DNA of 64,000 nt, taken from Hibiscus mutabilis (taxonomy: Eukaryota > Streptophyta > Magnoliopsida > Malvales > Malvaceae). The notes under the pieces are model-generated. The model did no database searches. It was not told the origin of the DNA and was given only the letters and a program-made list of their open reading frames with translations. The stretch spans positions 83,939,909-84,003,908 of the forward strand of contig CM033714.1 in the NCBI GenBank assembly GCA_019671005.1, read 5' to 3'. The position numbers and the translations under genes are program-made. This document shows, one piece after another, positions 1 to 10,590 of the stretch. Each line of letters starts with the position of its first letter. The stretch's first letter is position 1.

Positions 1-1113
1 GCCTTGTCCTTTATTGCTAATTACTTGTCATTGCTACCTCACTTAGGCTATATAAGCCTAATGCATTCATTCTCTTGCATTACAGGTTAATCAAGTATGC
101 TTGTCTCTGTTGTGGTTGAGAAATTACAAGTCTTGATTCGTAGTTCCTATAGAGCTTGTAGAATTGGAAACTATCTTAGATAGTTACTCCTAGGATGGTG
201 GCACTTTCCTTGTCTATTGTATGAATTGTATCTTATGTATTGTATAACCTAACTAATGTTTGATAATATAATGTGGAAATTGTTGTAATTGAGCCATTCG
301 AATGGAAGTTTTGAGGTCAAATTATGTATGTATGATATTTGATTTATATGTCTTAGCCAAACAGAATGTTACCTCCGATTAGGTCATTGGCTAATAAGAT
401 AAGTTGTAAATCCTTACATGACTTCTTGGAGTGTATTGGCTTAATCGAATTGGTATATTTATATTAAATAAGATACGTATAAATAGTGCGAACGGGAGGG
501 CTCGATCTGTTAAAATGAGAATGTTAATGATCAAGTTTTATGATTGACTAATAAGCTAAGGCTATTAATTAAGGAGTTCGAATGGTTCCTTAATTATCAA
601 GATATGATGGTATGTTTATTGTTTTGTGGTTTGAGTCATAGTAAAATGTTTATAATTGATAAATGTTTAAGTTACATGGAACTGTTCAAATTGGTCATTT
701 AATTCCTCTAATTCAAATTTCATAATGAGTTAAGATAATAGAGTCCTGTTATATTATAATTGCCGAGTCCTGTTATATTATATTTGCCGGAGAGACTTAT
801 CTAACTATGGCATAAGTTGTGTTAAGATGTGTATCTTGCTGAATAATCCGAGGTAATAATATTGATTAATACTTAATTGGTGAGTCTTGGCTCAAGCAAG
901 ATATGAAGTTCGGAATATTGCAGATTGAGTGATCACAGTAAATGGTAATCTTGTTAATTTGACAAAACTTGAAGTAAAGAATGGAAGAAGAAAACATAGT
1001 TATTTATGGTCAGTGTAAATAAAATTTAAAATTTTCTGGTTCATGTTTTCGGTTTTTTTTGCTGTAACATTCTCGATTCCGGTTTTCTTCTAAACCGGGT
1101 TGAGGACGTTACA
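1..1113. mobile_element. LTR fragment, Gypsy-like, cut by the window edge
   Basis: The right end carries a short inverted motif pair, with TGTAACATTCTCGATTCCGG near 1063 mirrored by CCGGGTTGAGGACGTTACA ending at 1113. This is how some plant Gypsy (Tekay/Del-like) LTRs begin or end. A TATATAAG box lies near 50. No primer-binding site follows 1113, so this is the outer edge of an LTR. The strand is not certain; a minus-strand element beginning at 1113 is favoured. The rest lies left of the window. Confidence 0.45.
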
Positions 1114-1145
1114 ATCGTTGCGCGCTATGTAACAGCAATAGGACT

Positions 1146-1265
1146 GTTGATTTTGTTCATGTCCGCAGAGAAGCCAACTTTGCTGTCGATCACATGGAAA
1201 AATTTGTGACTCATCCTTCGGGTCACATTTTTGCACTTTTGATAGTCCTCCGCCGTCTTTATTAA
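1146..1265 (+). pseudogene. RNase H-like remnant of a LINE or RVT_3 gene
   Basis: A 39-codon open stretch reads VDFVHVRREANFAVDHMEKF and then continues to a TAA stop. The pattern V-x-F-x-H-V-x-R-E-x-N-x-x-V/A-D is the C-terminal half of the RNase H domain found at the end of plant non-LTR retrotransposon pol proteins. No upstream catalytic residues are visible because the LTR at 1-1113 cuts in. A fragment of a host RVT_3 gene is equally possible. Confidence 0.45.
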
Positions 1266-1559
1266 ACATATTGTATCAGGATACTCATAGTCTATTCCAT
1301 GTTCGAATAATCACCTGATGTAACGGCGTAGGCCTCATTTTTCACTCAAAAAAAAAGCAATACACCAAATTATGCTAAAATCATTAAGCATATCGCAAAT
1401 GAAAACCCAAAACTTGCATATATGGGCCTTAACTCTTCATTTTAGTAACATAACAGATTTATTAGGAACATGGCCGTATCTAGGCCCGGGCAAGAGGGGC
1501 AACCGCTCAGAGCCTAGAATTTTTATAGTGTATTATAGTTATAAAAAATATTTTATATT

Positions 1560-2025
1560 AAATATAGGGTCCAATTATTTTTAATATTTGTTATTAGGGG
1601 TTTAATTTTTTTTCAATATTTTAAGGCCTAATTTTTCTCAAAATTTATTATTAGGAGCCTATTCTTATAATTTATTTTTATTTAGTTATTAAGTGTCCAA
1701 TTTTCTCAATATTTCTTATCTTGGACACTCTTAAAATTTAATTTTTTAATACTTATTATTAAGGCCCATTTTTTTAATTCTTGTTATTAGGAGACCAATT
1801 TATTTTCAATATTTATTTTTAGGGGTGAAATTCAATTTTCTTTTCTAATATTTATTTTGTATTAAGAGTGCAATTTTTTCAATACATTTTATTAAGAGCC
1901 CAATTTTTTTGCAATACTTTGTATTCAGGGTTCGATTTTTCAATACTTTTTATTAATGACCCAATTTTTTCAATACTTGTTATTATGAAGCTATTCTTAA
2001 ATATTTTTTGCAACACTTGTTATTA
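1560..2025 (+). repeat. Degenerate tandem repeat inside the hAT-like element
   Basis: About a dozen diverged units of roughly 35-50 bp share the core GGGCCCAATTTTTTCAATA followed by CTTGTTATTA. The last unit supplies the target site of the MULE (TTGTTATTA, 2017-2025). One partial unit continues at 9199-9210 beyond the MULE. Confidence 0.6.
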
Positions 2026-2740
2026 GGCAAAATTGGTGGGATATTGCATCCCAAAATTTTTTAAAAAGTCTACCATATATTCAAAATTATTTCAAGAACT
2101 ATGGTGTTTTTAACAATGAGGTCGGATTGCTTTCTAACCGACCTCATACAATTAAAAAAAAAAGTTGAAGGACCCTTACTTTCTATCCGACCTCGTGGTC
2201 AAAAAAAATTCTTGAGGATGGCTTGAAAGTAATCCGACCTCATGGTCGAAATTAATAAAAAAATGATGAGGTCCACTTGCTTTAAATCTGACTTCATGTT
2301 GGAAATATAAAAAAAAAAATTAGAGGTCGCATGGATTACAATTCGACCTCATTGATTTAAAAAATGTCATGGGGACAGGTTGCTTTGGTTCCAACCTCAA
2401 ATTAAAAAAAGGTTGAGCTGTCCCAGACGGTGCAGCGTTCGGTCACAGGTAATAAAGTGAGAAAAAATAAAAGATGGGATGGGATAGGTGTATCAGAAAT
2501 CTAAAAAGTAGGTTTAATTTTTTCAGGAATGGGGAGGTGGGTTGAGTGATTGAGGTATAAGTTTTTAGTTGTTAAATAGGGGTTGAAAGTGTTGAGAATT
2601 TTAGAACAAAATCTTTGAAGAAGCTCGGTGAAGAAGTAAAAGAAAGAAGAGGAGTTGAAGAAAATATTGTAAGTTTTTAAGTTTATATATTTTGCTTTTA
2701 AATTTAGTTCGAATATTTTTCTGTAAATTTTTGTGTATTG
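2026..2740 (+). repeat. Left terminal inverted repeat of the MULE
   Basis: It can be aligned with the inverted 8430-9198 arm over nearly its whole length, with indels. It includes sub-repeats built on GAGGTCGGATTGCTTTC, each spaced by A/T runs. The first (2118-2145) is a hairpin with GAGGTCGG mirrored by CCGACCTC. Homology continues through the purine-rich GAAGAAGTAAAAGAAA segment to about 2740. Interior boundaries are approximate. Confidence 0.8.
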
Positions 2741-3014
2741 TGTTTTTGTGTTAAATAAGTGAGGTGAAAGGTAAAAGTTGAAAAGTGAAAAAAATTGAGT
2801 GAAGAAGGAGAAGAAGAAAGTAGAGGAAGAAATTTTGAAGAAATTTTTAGTAAGTTGATTTGTACATTTTGTTTTGAATATGTAGATTCTTAGTTTATGT
2901 TTATTTTGTTGTTTAGGTAAAAATTTGTAACAGTATAACATTATGATAATTTTGATTTATGTATTTTGATTCAAAAATATTATATGGTTTTGAACGTGCA
3001 GAGACAATAAGCAA

Positions 3015-5668
3015 CATGTTTACGATCGTTATCCATTACGATGGAAATTTGTAAAAACTGATATCGGTGTCGTATTTGACTTGGAAAACACTACAAAGAT
3101 GAGGTTTCCAAAGAACATTTCCCTTTGAGAGCTGAAGCATGACATAGAAAGAAAAATAGGAGCTGAGATTGTTCTTTTGCGGTACCGGTGGAAGACATGT
3201 GATGATCTAGTCAGATATTCTGCAATAGCTCTTAAAGATGACGATGATGTTGGACTCATGATTGTAGAGAATGATTCAGTACGTATTCGAAGTGTTGAGT
3301 TACATGCTAAGTTACGTGGGAGACATGACGACTCGGGCCCATTCAGAAATGTATTTGGAAGTTCTTCTCAAATGGGTTTCGGTAGTGCGGTTGAGGACCA
3401 GCCATATAGGTTTGAAGATAGTTTTGTTGCTCTATTGGAAAGTGGGACACCATATGCATTTCATCCATATGCCGAACCTTCGACATTCCCAACGGTTGAT
3501 CCAAGTGTTGGCATTGACGCTGAAAATCTCCAAGGTTGATGGGGAGAAATGCTTGATGATTCTATTGAAGATGAAGAAATCGGATATCTCGATTTGAGTG
3601 GTGATGAGCCTGTTTTTGGTGGTGGTGAGTTCGCGTCAGGTGGGGATGACATTACATGGCGCGAACCTCCTGCTCACATGAACTTAATAGATTATGATGC
3701 AATGAGGGCACCTGAATATCCAGTCATGCCGCAATTAAGTTCGGGTTCCTCTGATGAGTTATCGGTTGAGATGCAATTTAAAGACAAGGAAGAAGCCACA
3801 GTGGCAATTAAAGAGTATTTTATCAGAAAGCATGTAGACTTTACTGTTAAAAAATCTACTCCGAGAACAATGTTTGCGAAATGTATTAAATATGGAGAAG
3901 ATTGTAATTGGAAGATTTGAGTGTCTAAACTTCAGAGCAAAACTACTTGGAAGATTACAAAGTACAATGGTGGACACATTTGTTTGCGAAATTCATTCAA
4001 CCAAGACCACCGTAAGTTGGACTCCGATGTAATAAGTCGTCACGTGAAGATGTTGGTTGAAGCAAATCCTAGGGTTACTGTTTCAACTATTATGACATCT
4101 ATAAAGCAATAATTTGAATACCAAATAGAATATGGAAAGGGTTGGTATGCAAGGGATAAGGCACTGAAGAAGCTGTACGGTAATTACGAGAAGTCATACA
4201 ATGAGCTACCGGTACTATTACAAGCAAAGGTATATTTTATTCTGGGAACCATAGTCATGTATAAAAACAAGAATGCATGCAACCGAGAAGGTCAGCTTCT
4301 TCCAGGGAAGAAAATATTCCACCAATTATTTGGGCATTCAAGCCATGTATCGAAGGCTTTCCATTTTACAAACGGATGGTCCAAGTTGATGGTACTTGGT
4401 TGTACGGAAGATACAAACATGTTCTGTTGATTGTTGTTACACAAGATAGTAATCAAAATATATTTCTGATTGCCTTCACAATTGTTGACACAGAGGCGGT
4501 GGATTCTTGGAAATTTTTTTAAAGTAATTTACTTTAACATGTTGTTCGAGAAGATAGAGTTTGCTTTATTTCAGATAGAACAACAGACATCTTAGCAACA
4601 GTTCATCGAGAAAACAACCAATGAACACCTCCACACGCGTATCCTGCGTACTGTGTACGCCATATTGGCAAGAATGTAATTGAAAGGTGGAAAAAAAACC
4701 CCACTTTCGCAGCGCGATTTTAGGCATGGGTAAGTAATTTTCAATTTTTCAGACTCGATTATTTATGTGTTATGAATTTTGTCAATGCTACTGTGTTCTT
4801 GCTTAACAATATATTACGAAACATGATACGAACTACTACAGCCAAATTTTGAGCGAAAGTTGGCAAATTTACACATGGAGTACGGTGAAGATGTTTGGGC
4901 GTGGGCAAACAGTATAGAGAGGGAAAGATGGACCCAATCGTATGATGAAGGTCGACGATACAGGCAAATGAAAACCAACCTTGTAGAGTGCATAAATGGT
5001 GTATTAAAAGGAACACGTCACTTTCCAATAGCTAGCTTGGTGAGAGAGACGTACTATAGGTTGGCTAAAGTTTGGTCCGATAAAGGGTCAAAATTCAAGT
5101 TATGATAAATAGGGGACAAGTTTGGTCTCCCGATCTTGTGAAAAAAATGCAAAAGAACGTGGAACCGGCAAGATCGATGGTTTCTTACGAGTTTGACCTA
5201 AATAGACATATTTTTGATGTCGTTTATTCCCTGCGCAACAACGAAGGAGGGCACCGCCAAATATTTCGAGTCAATTTTAGGCAAAGATAGTGTGACTGTA
5301 GTGAGTTCCAGGCATGGCGATATCCATGTAGGCATGCAACCGTAGTATGTATGTCTAAAGGGGTTGACTCGTACAGCTTTGCAGATGAATGCTTTAACTT
5401 GCACAATATAATAAATATTTACAAATGTGAGTTCCAACCGATCGCGAATTTACAATATTGGCCACCACTAGAGCATGACGAATGGTTACCAAATCTGGCA
5501 CTCCGTAGAGAACCAAAAGGTTATCCTCCATCTACTCACATCCATACCAGTATGGATCTTCATTACAGGGAGGCAGGAGAACCAAAGAGATGTATAGAAT
5601 GTAGGGGTACAAGACATTCTAGAAACAAATGTCCAAATCGACCAAATTACATGGCAATGCCTCGGTGA
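3015..5668 (+). pseudogene. mudrA-type MULE transposase, broken
   Basis: A Mutator-family transposase would bind the element ends and catalyse transposition in the nucleus. The order of parts fits plant mudrA. It begins with a PB1-like N-terminus (MFTIVIHYDG at 3015), then an acidic linker, then the MuDR DNA-binding domain (VEMQFKDKEEATVAIKEYF, about 3768-4110). The MULE catalytic core follows (FKPCIEGFPFYKRMVQVDGT, about 4340-4520), with the first catalytic Asp in the QVDGTW motif. A C-terminal part follows, with a SWIM-type finger (CSEF..W.YPCRHA, about 5295-5340) and a CCHC zinc knuckle (CIECRGTRHSRNKC, near 5590-5635). Breaks include a frameshift just after 3045, TGA at about 3127 and at 3918, TAA near 4110, a missing or diverged stretch at 4520-4850, and stops near 5103 and 5288. 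It is dead as a coding gene. Confidence 0.85.
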
Positions 5669-5724
5669 TTTCATTCACTATTCGTGTAGAACTAGTTCCA
5701 TTTTTTATATTTGTATTTGAATGA

Positions 5725-5965
5725 ACATTTGTTGAGATGTTTATTTTGGTAATGAATTATTCGTGGTAGTTAATGCATGTTCGGTGTTTATTTTGGTAAT
5801 GAATTATATACTCAATTTGTTAAGATGTTTATTTTGATATAACAAAGTTAAAAATATTTTTAGACTAAATTCAACTATTACAAAATATTTTTAGATTAAA
5901 TTCAACTATTACAAAATATTTTTGGACTAAATTCAATTATTGCAAAATATTTTTGGACAAAATTC
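5725..5965 (+). repeat. AT-rich tandem repeats between the two MULE genes
   Basis: GTTTATTTTGGTAATGAATTA occurs twice (about 5740-5810). Then about four units of a roughly 31-bp repeat follow (core CTAAATTCAACTATTACAAA, about 5845-5965). They fill the gap between the convergent transposase and PMD genes, where shared 3' ends would be expected. Confidence 0.65.
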
Positions 5966-6059
5966 TGAGTACATGAAGTCATTTTCTATACAATTTTTGT
6001 CCATGTAGGGATGTGGTCGAATCGTAATGGTGCGGTGGTCGTCGATCTCATTGCGGTCT

Positions 6060-8205
6060 TCAGAATGCATCATCATCATCTTCTTCTTCTTCTTCATCAT
6101 CATCATCATTATCAATCACTCGAGGCATAGGAGGTGGCATTGTAAACACATAGTCACTACTATGTGGTGAAAACGTGGGACTGCTAATCGATGTAATCGC
6201 CATGAAATCTGTGATCCCTTGATAGTCTATATTTCCACCAAAGCTCAGGTACATAGGTGTCTATGAATGATTAAAATCTGGTACGTATGCTCCAGAAACA
6301 TTCGCACCCGAACTCTCACCCATTGATGGATGATAAATGGGTGGTTGTGGATGATAAAATATGTCATTTACTAGATTAGAAACTGAGCTCCTGCCCATTG
6401 TTGGATGATAAATGGGTGGTTGCAAATGATAAAAGTTGTCATCTACCGAATTGGCAAACAAGCCCCCGCCCATTGTTGGATGATAAATGGGTAGCTGCGA
6501 ATGATAAAAGCTGTCATCCACCGGATTGGCAAATGAGCTCCCCGCCATTGATGGATTTTCACCCATGGTTGAAGGAGTACCAGCATACATATCCAGTGTA
6601 CCAGATTCACTGTGAGATTCATCCTCTTGACTTTGGCCCACAGTACTCTTAGATGATTGACTACGACCACCAAATTTATTTTGAAATACTCGGCATTGTT
6701 TTTGTTCATCCACGGTAGTCAAGTATGGTTTTCCATTATTTCGATAAAATATCATGTACTCTGAATTATCTGACTCCAAATCATCGGCTTGCATTCCAGA
6801 GCGAGGTGGCAACCGTTCACGTCTGTTATTCCACCTTTCAACGTACTTCCGATGCTTTATTTCCCATGTATGATGCCCTATACCGCGAAAGTCCATAAGG
6901 TGTAGGTTATCATGATTGCTGTCATGATTTAGTGGATCTCTTGGAATGGGCTGGTGGAAGCCAAACTGTCTTAGGACTCTATCTCCGAACTGGTATTCGA
7001 CAAAAGTAAAATGGATTATCAGTGTAACCGCACACCAGAGATAGGAATCAATCATCAATACGTCTGGTATGGTTACGCGTCTGCCGGTGTATGGCCTCCA
7101 AATAAACTGTAAAAAATAATAAATTTAACTTTATAAATAAATTAATTAATTACATTAAAAATATAACGTGTGAAAATAACTTAACTTCGATACCTCACTT
7201 TTGCAAGATAAATCAATACAAGCTCTAAACATTCTCACATTGTTGTGTGCTAACCTTGTGTGAGCTTTTTTCGCATTTCATCTGCATACACATCCAAATA
7301 ACAGTCGTTTGATTATTTTGTAGATAAAAAATTAATTTTAAAACCTTGTAAACTTAAACTTCCAAATCAAAGTAAAGAAATTACCTATTGACAAGAGGAA
7401 AATGTCTCGAACTTCAAGTAACTGGTGTAAAAAATAGAAGTCGTCCCCATGCCCAAGCTTGCAATAGCAGCATACATCCACCAATACCCATTGCCTTTTC
7501 ACCATTACTGTCTAATAGAGAGGCCTTGCACAACTCACGATACAAGAACGCTAATATTGTTGATCCCCAATTATAATTAGCAGCTTCTGAAGGCGATGAC
7601 AGATATGGTAGATACCGTGTGCGAACAAGGTTTCCATATTTATCCGACATCATTATTCCCCCAATAAGCTGTAAAATATAGGCTCGACTCGCACAACTAG
7701 TTTCTTGCGGTGTGTTATTGCGCCCGAGCTTGAATTCTCTCTACAACCAGCTCAATTTAATACGAGATCCTCTAATATCAGTTCCAGTTGGAACCTTATT
7801 GAGGTAATCATAGCAAAGTCTTTCAGCTGAATTCTCTATCTCCTTAACTAATGGACTCTCGTTTACCGAGACCCCAATTAGCATCATTTAGTGTGGTAAT
7901 TAAACCGGGAATCAGCTTGTAGCCACGAATAAATGTGGCATGATAGAATCTCGCTTCTTGCAACCATTCAGTCATATCGGAGTGTGGTCCGTTACTCCCA
8001 ATGCTTAGATAATGTTTGAAGGTTTCCTCGGTTGCTTGCATTAAATTAAAAAAATTCTTAATAATAATAAATAAAATAATAAAATAATACTAATCTCAAA
8101 TTAACTTTTTTTAAAAAATTACCATATCATCAACCGCAACACTCGAGACGTGTCAATTTTCTAATCTCAACATAGGATTTGAGCCAGTCATCCTTCTAAC
8201 AAAGC
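6060..8205 (-). pseudogene. Plant mobile domain (PMD, MAIN/MAIL-like) gene carried by the MULE, broken
   Basis: PMD proteins (aminotransferase-like plant mobile domain) occur in host MAIN/MAIL genes and inside plant transposons. The reading runs from about 8205 downward. An N-terminal stretch MTGSNPMLRLEN is followed by a stop and a possible donor. Next comes WLQEARFYHATFIRGYKL (8041-7844), then SPSEAANYNWGSTILAFLYR and the Trp-rich AWAWGR stretch (7653-7414), which are the PMD signature. The last part is an exon-like block (7058-6261) with FGFHQPIP. The C-terminus holds three 25-residue repeats (YHPTMG..FAN.VDD.FYH). A TAG at 6261-6263 stops the frame, yet the same frame continues to an acidic poly-Asp/Glu tail ending at 6060. 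Other stops near 7735 and 7410 show decay. Exon borders are uncertain. Confidence 0.75.
6310..6540 (-). repeat. Three 75-bp coding repeats in the PMD gene
   Basis: Three tandem copies encode the 25-residue unit that starts YHPTMG and contains VDDNFYHLQPPI. The copies differ at several positions, so the array is not recent. Confidence 0.8.
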
Positions 8206-8429
8206 TACATAGAAGACAAGTAAGAAAATATTAGTAAAAACAAATACCACCAAATTTAATCGTAACTACGACTTTAAAATACTAATAAATATAAAATTTT
8301 CATTATGAAAAAAGAAACCAACTTACTAGTTTACAATTTGACACAAAAATATTCGAACTAATTTTTTTTTCAAATCTTCTTTCTTTTTCTTCTTCAAATT
8401 TCTTCAAAATAACTACAAATGTTTGTACT

Positions 8430-9198
8430 AAATTTAAAAGCAAAATATATAAACTTAAAAACTTACAATATTTTCTCCAAATCTTCTTATTTCTTTTACT
8501 TCTTCACCCAGTTTCTTCACAATTTTTCTTCTAAAATTCCTTACCTTCAACCCTTATTTAACAACTAAAAATTCAAACCTCAATCACTCAACCCACCACA
8601 CCATCCAATCAGTATAAATCACCACCCATTCCTAAAAAATTTAAACTTACTTTTCAGATTTTAGATACACCCATCTTTTATTTTTCCAAAAAAATTAAGC
8701 ATGACAGACCCATGAAACCCATTGCATGCACCTTTTTCCATCCAGCCTGCACATGCAGACCCGTGAACCTCTCATGCCGCACCCTGCCACTAGTTCCAGT
8801 TCCAGCTTTCATTTTTTAAAATTTTTTCCATGAGGTCGGGTTGAAAGCAACAGGACCTCATGTATTTTTTTTGTTAAGGTCGGGTTGAAAGCAACAAGAC
8901 CTTATATATTTCCAACATGAAGTCGAATAGAAAGCAAGAGGGCCTCATCAATTTTTTTATTAATTTCGACCATGAGGTCGGATTGCTTTCAAGCCATTCT
9001 CAAGAATTTTTTTTGACCATGAGGTCGGATAGAAAGCAAGGGGCCTTCAACTTTTTTAAAAAAAAATTAATTGTATGAGGTCGGTTAGAAAGCAATCCGA
9101 CCTCACTGTTAAAAACGCCATAGTTCTTGAAATAATTTCGAATATACGGTAGATTTTTAAATATTTTTTTGGGATGCAATATCCCACCAATTTTGCCG
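8430..9198 (-). repeat. Right terminal inverted repeat of the MULE
   Basis: This is the inverted counterpart of 2026-2740. It holds at least five GAGGTCGG/GAAAGCAA sub-repeats, including the hairpin at 9077-9104. The arms differ in the middle: the left has a CAGACGGTGCAGCGTTCGG segment where the right has a longer unrelated stretch around 8700-8800. Confidence 0.8.
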
Positions 9199-9433
9199 TT
9201 GTTATTAGGGACGATGATTTAAATAACGGTTCACAACTGTTATGTCTACAATAACATATGTTATTAATAATTCACAACCACGATACTCACGGTGACCAAA
9301 ATAATATTCATTATGTCTGCAATTATAATAAATGCAACGTGGCCGCAACCGTAATTTAAATCTTTGATCATGGGCCCAATTTTTTAATTTGTCATAGGGC
9401 CACCAAAATCTCAGAAACGGACCTGATTAGGAA

Positions 9434-10257
9434 GATTTACATGAAAAAAACACACAAATGAACTAGGTTAATGACTCGACACATTAATTAATTAAACTAC
9501 GGATATTATACGAGGCCAGTAAAATCATATAAAGATCGATTTGTAGTTAAAGTGCATAATCAAGTAAATTAAATAAATGATATCAGTATCCAAGTAGTGA
9601 TCAAGATCTTCTTTAGTTGACGGCATCTACAATCTCGATTGCATCTTCCTCCGATAATAAATAGCTAAAGGGTTAGGCCTATGACTATACTCTATTGTCC
9701 ATGTAGGGGTAGAGAAGGGTAATCGCCCTTCTTCTCCGAACATATTTTTAAATATTTATAATTTACGCTTTAACCCTAAATTTTAGTCCGTTGAAATTTG
9801 GGAATAGATTATTTATTATTGAAAGTAAAATTTAGTGGCAAATATGTGGAAGTGGAGCCGCAGCTCTCGAACCTCGTCTGAGGTTAAAGTCAAATGACAA
9901 GCACCTAAATAACTGGGACAACTGACAAGGGTAAAAGCCAATGTTTTTTTTTTCTTTAAGATTAACGATTAAAGAATGATTGGGAATAGACAAAACAGAC
10001 GTGGGTTTGGTAATGGTTGCCAAATGGCAAATTGCAGGCCACTTGTCATAGCTACCACTGGAGAAAGTTGCGGCCTTTTGTTTTGGGCTCTTCGGTTTTG
10101 CTGAGGTTAGCCTCCTAACTGCCAAATTGAATTGAACCTTCAATGATTACACTATTCAATAAAAAAATATAACATTATTTTTCTCAAATCTTTCTATATT
10201 CGATAGTTATATTATTTTTTTATGAAATAATGAATTAAACTAACAATTAAACAAGGA
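9434..10257. other. Intergenic, no supported gene
   Basis: AT-rich sequence flanking the hAT/MULE nest. A 103-codon minus-strand open frame at 9832-10143 has no recognisable domain and is not called a gene. Confidence 0.5.
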
Positions 10258-10590
10258 CTAATTACCTGCTATGCTACTAAAATGGATCTCATCTGGTGGA
10301 GCAAAGAAATAACGACGTTCCAAATCCCTTTCCGAAGTAAGTCTAGCCCATCCATCAGTTAATTTGTTACCTTCGCGCAAAATCTGGATGATGTAGGTAG
10401 CAAAAGAGCGATATGCCGAACGATCGTAAACAATTCTGCACCATGACGGTTTGACCGAAGCAAGCATGTCAATTTCCAAGCAAAGTCGACGAACACCTCT
10501 CACTCAAGCGCAACATAAGCCTTCATAAACTCCATAAAGTTCGGCTTCTATGGTAGAAGTAGAACATTTTAATTACATCTAACCTGGTTT
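10258..10590 (-). pseudogene. RNase H-like domain fragment (LINE or RVT_3), broken
   Basis: Read on the minus strand, STSTIEAELYGVYEGLCCA (about 10555-10510) is followed by a stop and then RRLCLEIDML and ILREGNKLTDGWARL (10503-10258). The catalytic Glu of the T.E/AELYG motif, the E-x-D motif and the terminal EGN..TDGWARL motif match the RNase H domain at the end of plant non-LTR retrotransposon pol. One in-frame stop splits it and no reverse transcriptase is adjacent, so it is a truncated remnant. Confidence 0.6.

Larger units (their letters stand above)
2026..9198 (+). mobile_element. Complete Mutator-like element (MULE) with long TIRs
   Basis: The element starts GGCAAAATTGGTGGGATATT and ends with its inverted copy AATATCCCACCAATTTTGCC. 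It is flanked by the exact 9-bp duplication TTGTTATTA (2017-2025 and 9199-9207), with one extra G at 9198. The inverted arms run several hundred bases. Between them lie a mudrA-type transposase (plus) and a plant-mobile-domain gene (minus), tail to tail like mudrA and mudrB in maize MuDR. Both genes carry stops or frameshifts, so the copy is dead as an autonomous element. The intact ends could still be used in trans. Confidence 0.88.
1469..9425. mobile_element. hAT-like nonautonomous element split by a MULE insertion
   Basis: The left end CATGGCCGTATCT (1469-1481) pairs with the inverted right end AGAAACGGACCTG (9413-9425) at 10 of 13 positions. Both are flanked by the exact 8-bp duplication ATTAGGAA (1461-1468 and 9426-9433), the length typical of hAT elements. 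Without the inserted MULE the element is about 780 bp. Its body (about 1560-2025 and 9199-9400) is a degenerate tandem series of CCAATTTTTTCAATACTTGT-like units separated by TTATTAGGG. No coding sequence is visible. Confidence 0.75.

Noticed and set aside
2501..2941. A 146-codon minus-strand open frame
   Set aside because: It lies inside or next to the purine-rich MULE end and translates to low-complexity Phe/Ser/Asn-rich sequence without a domain.
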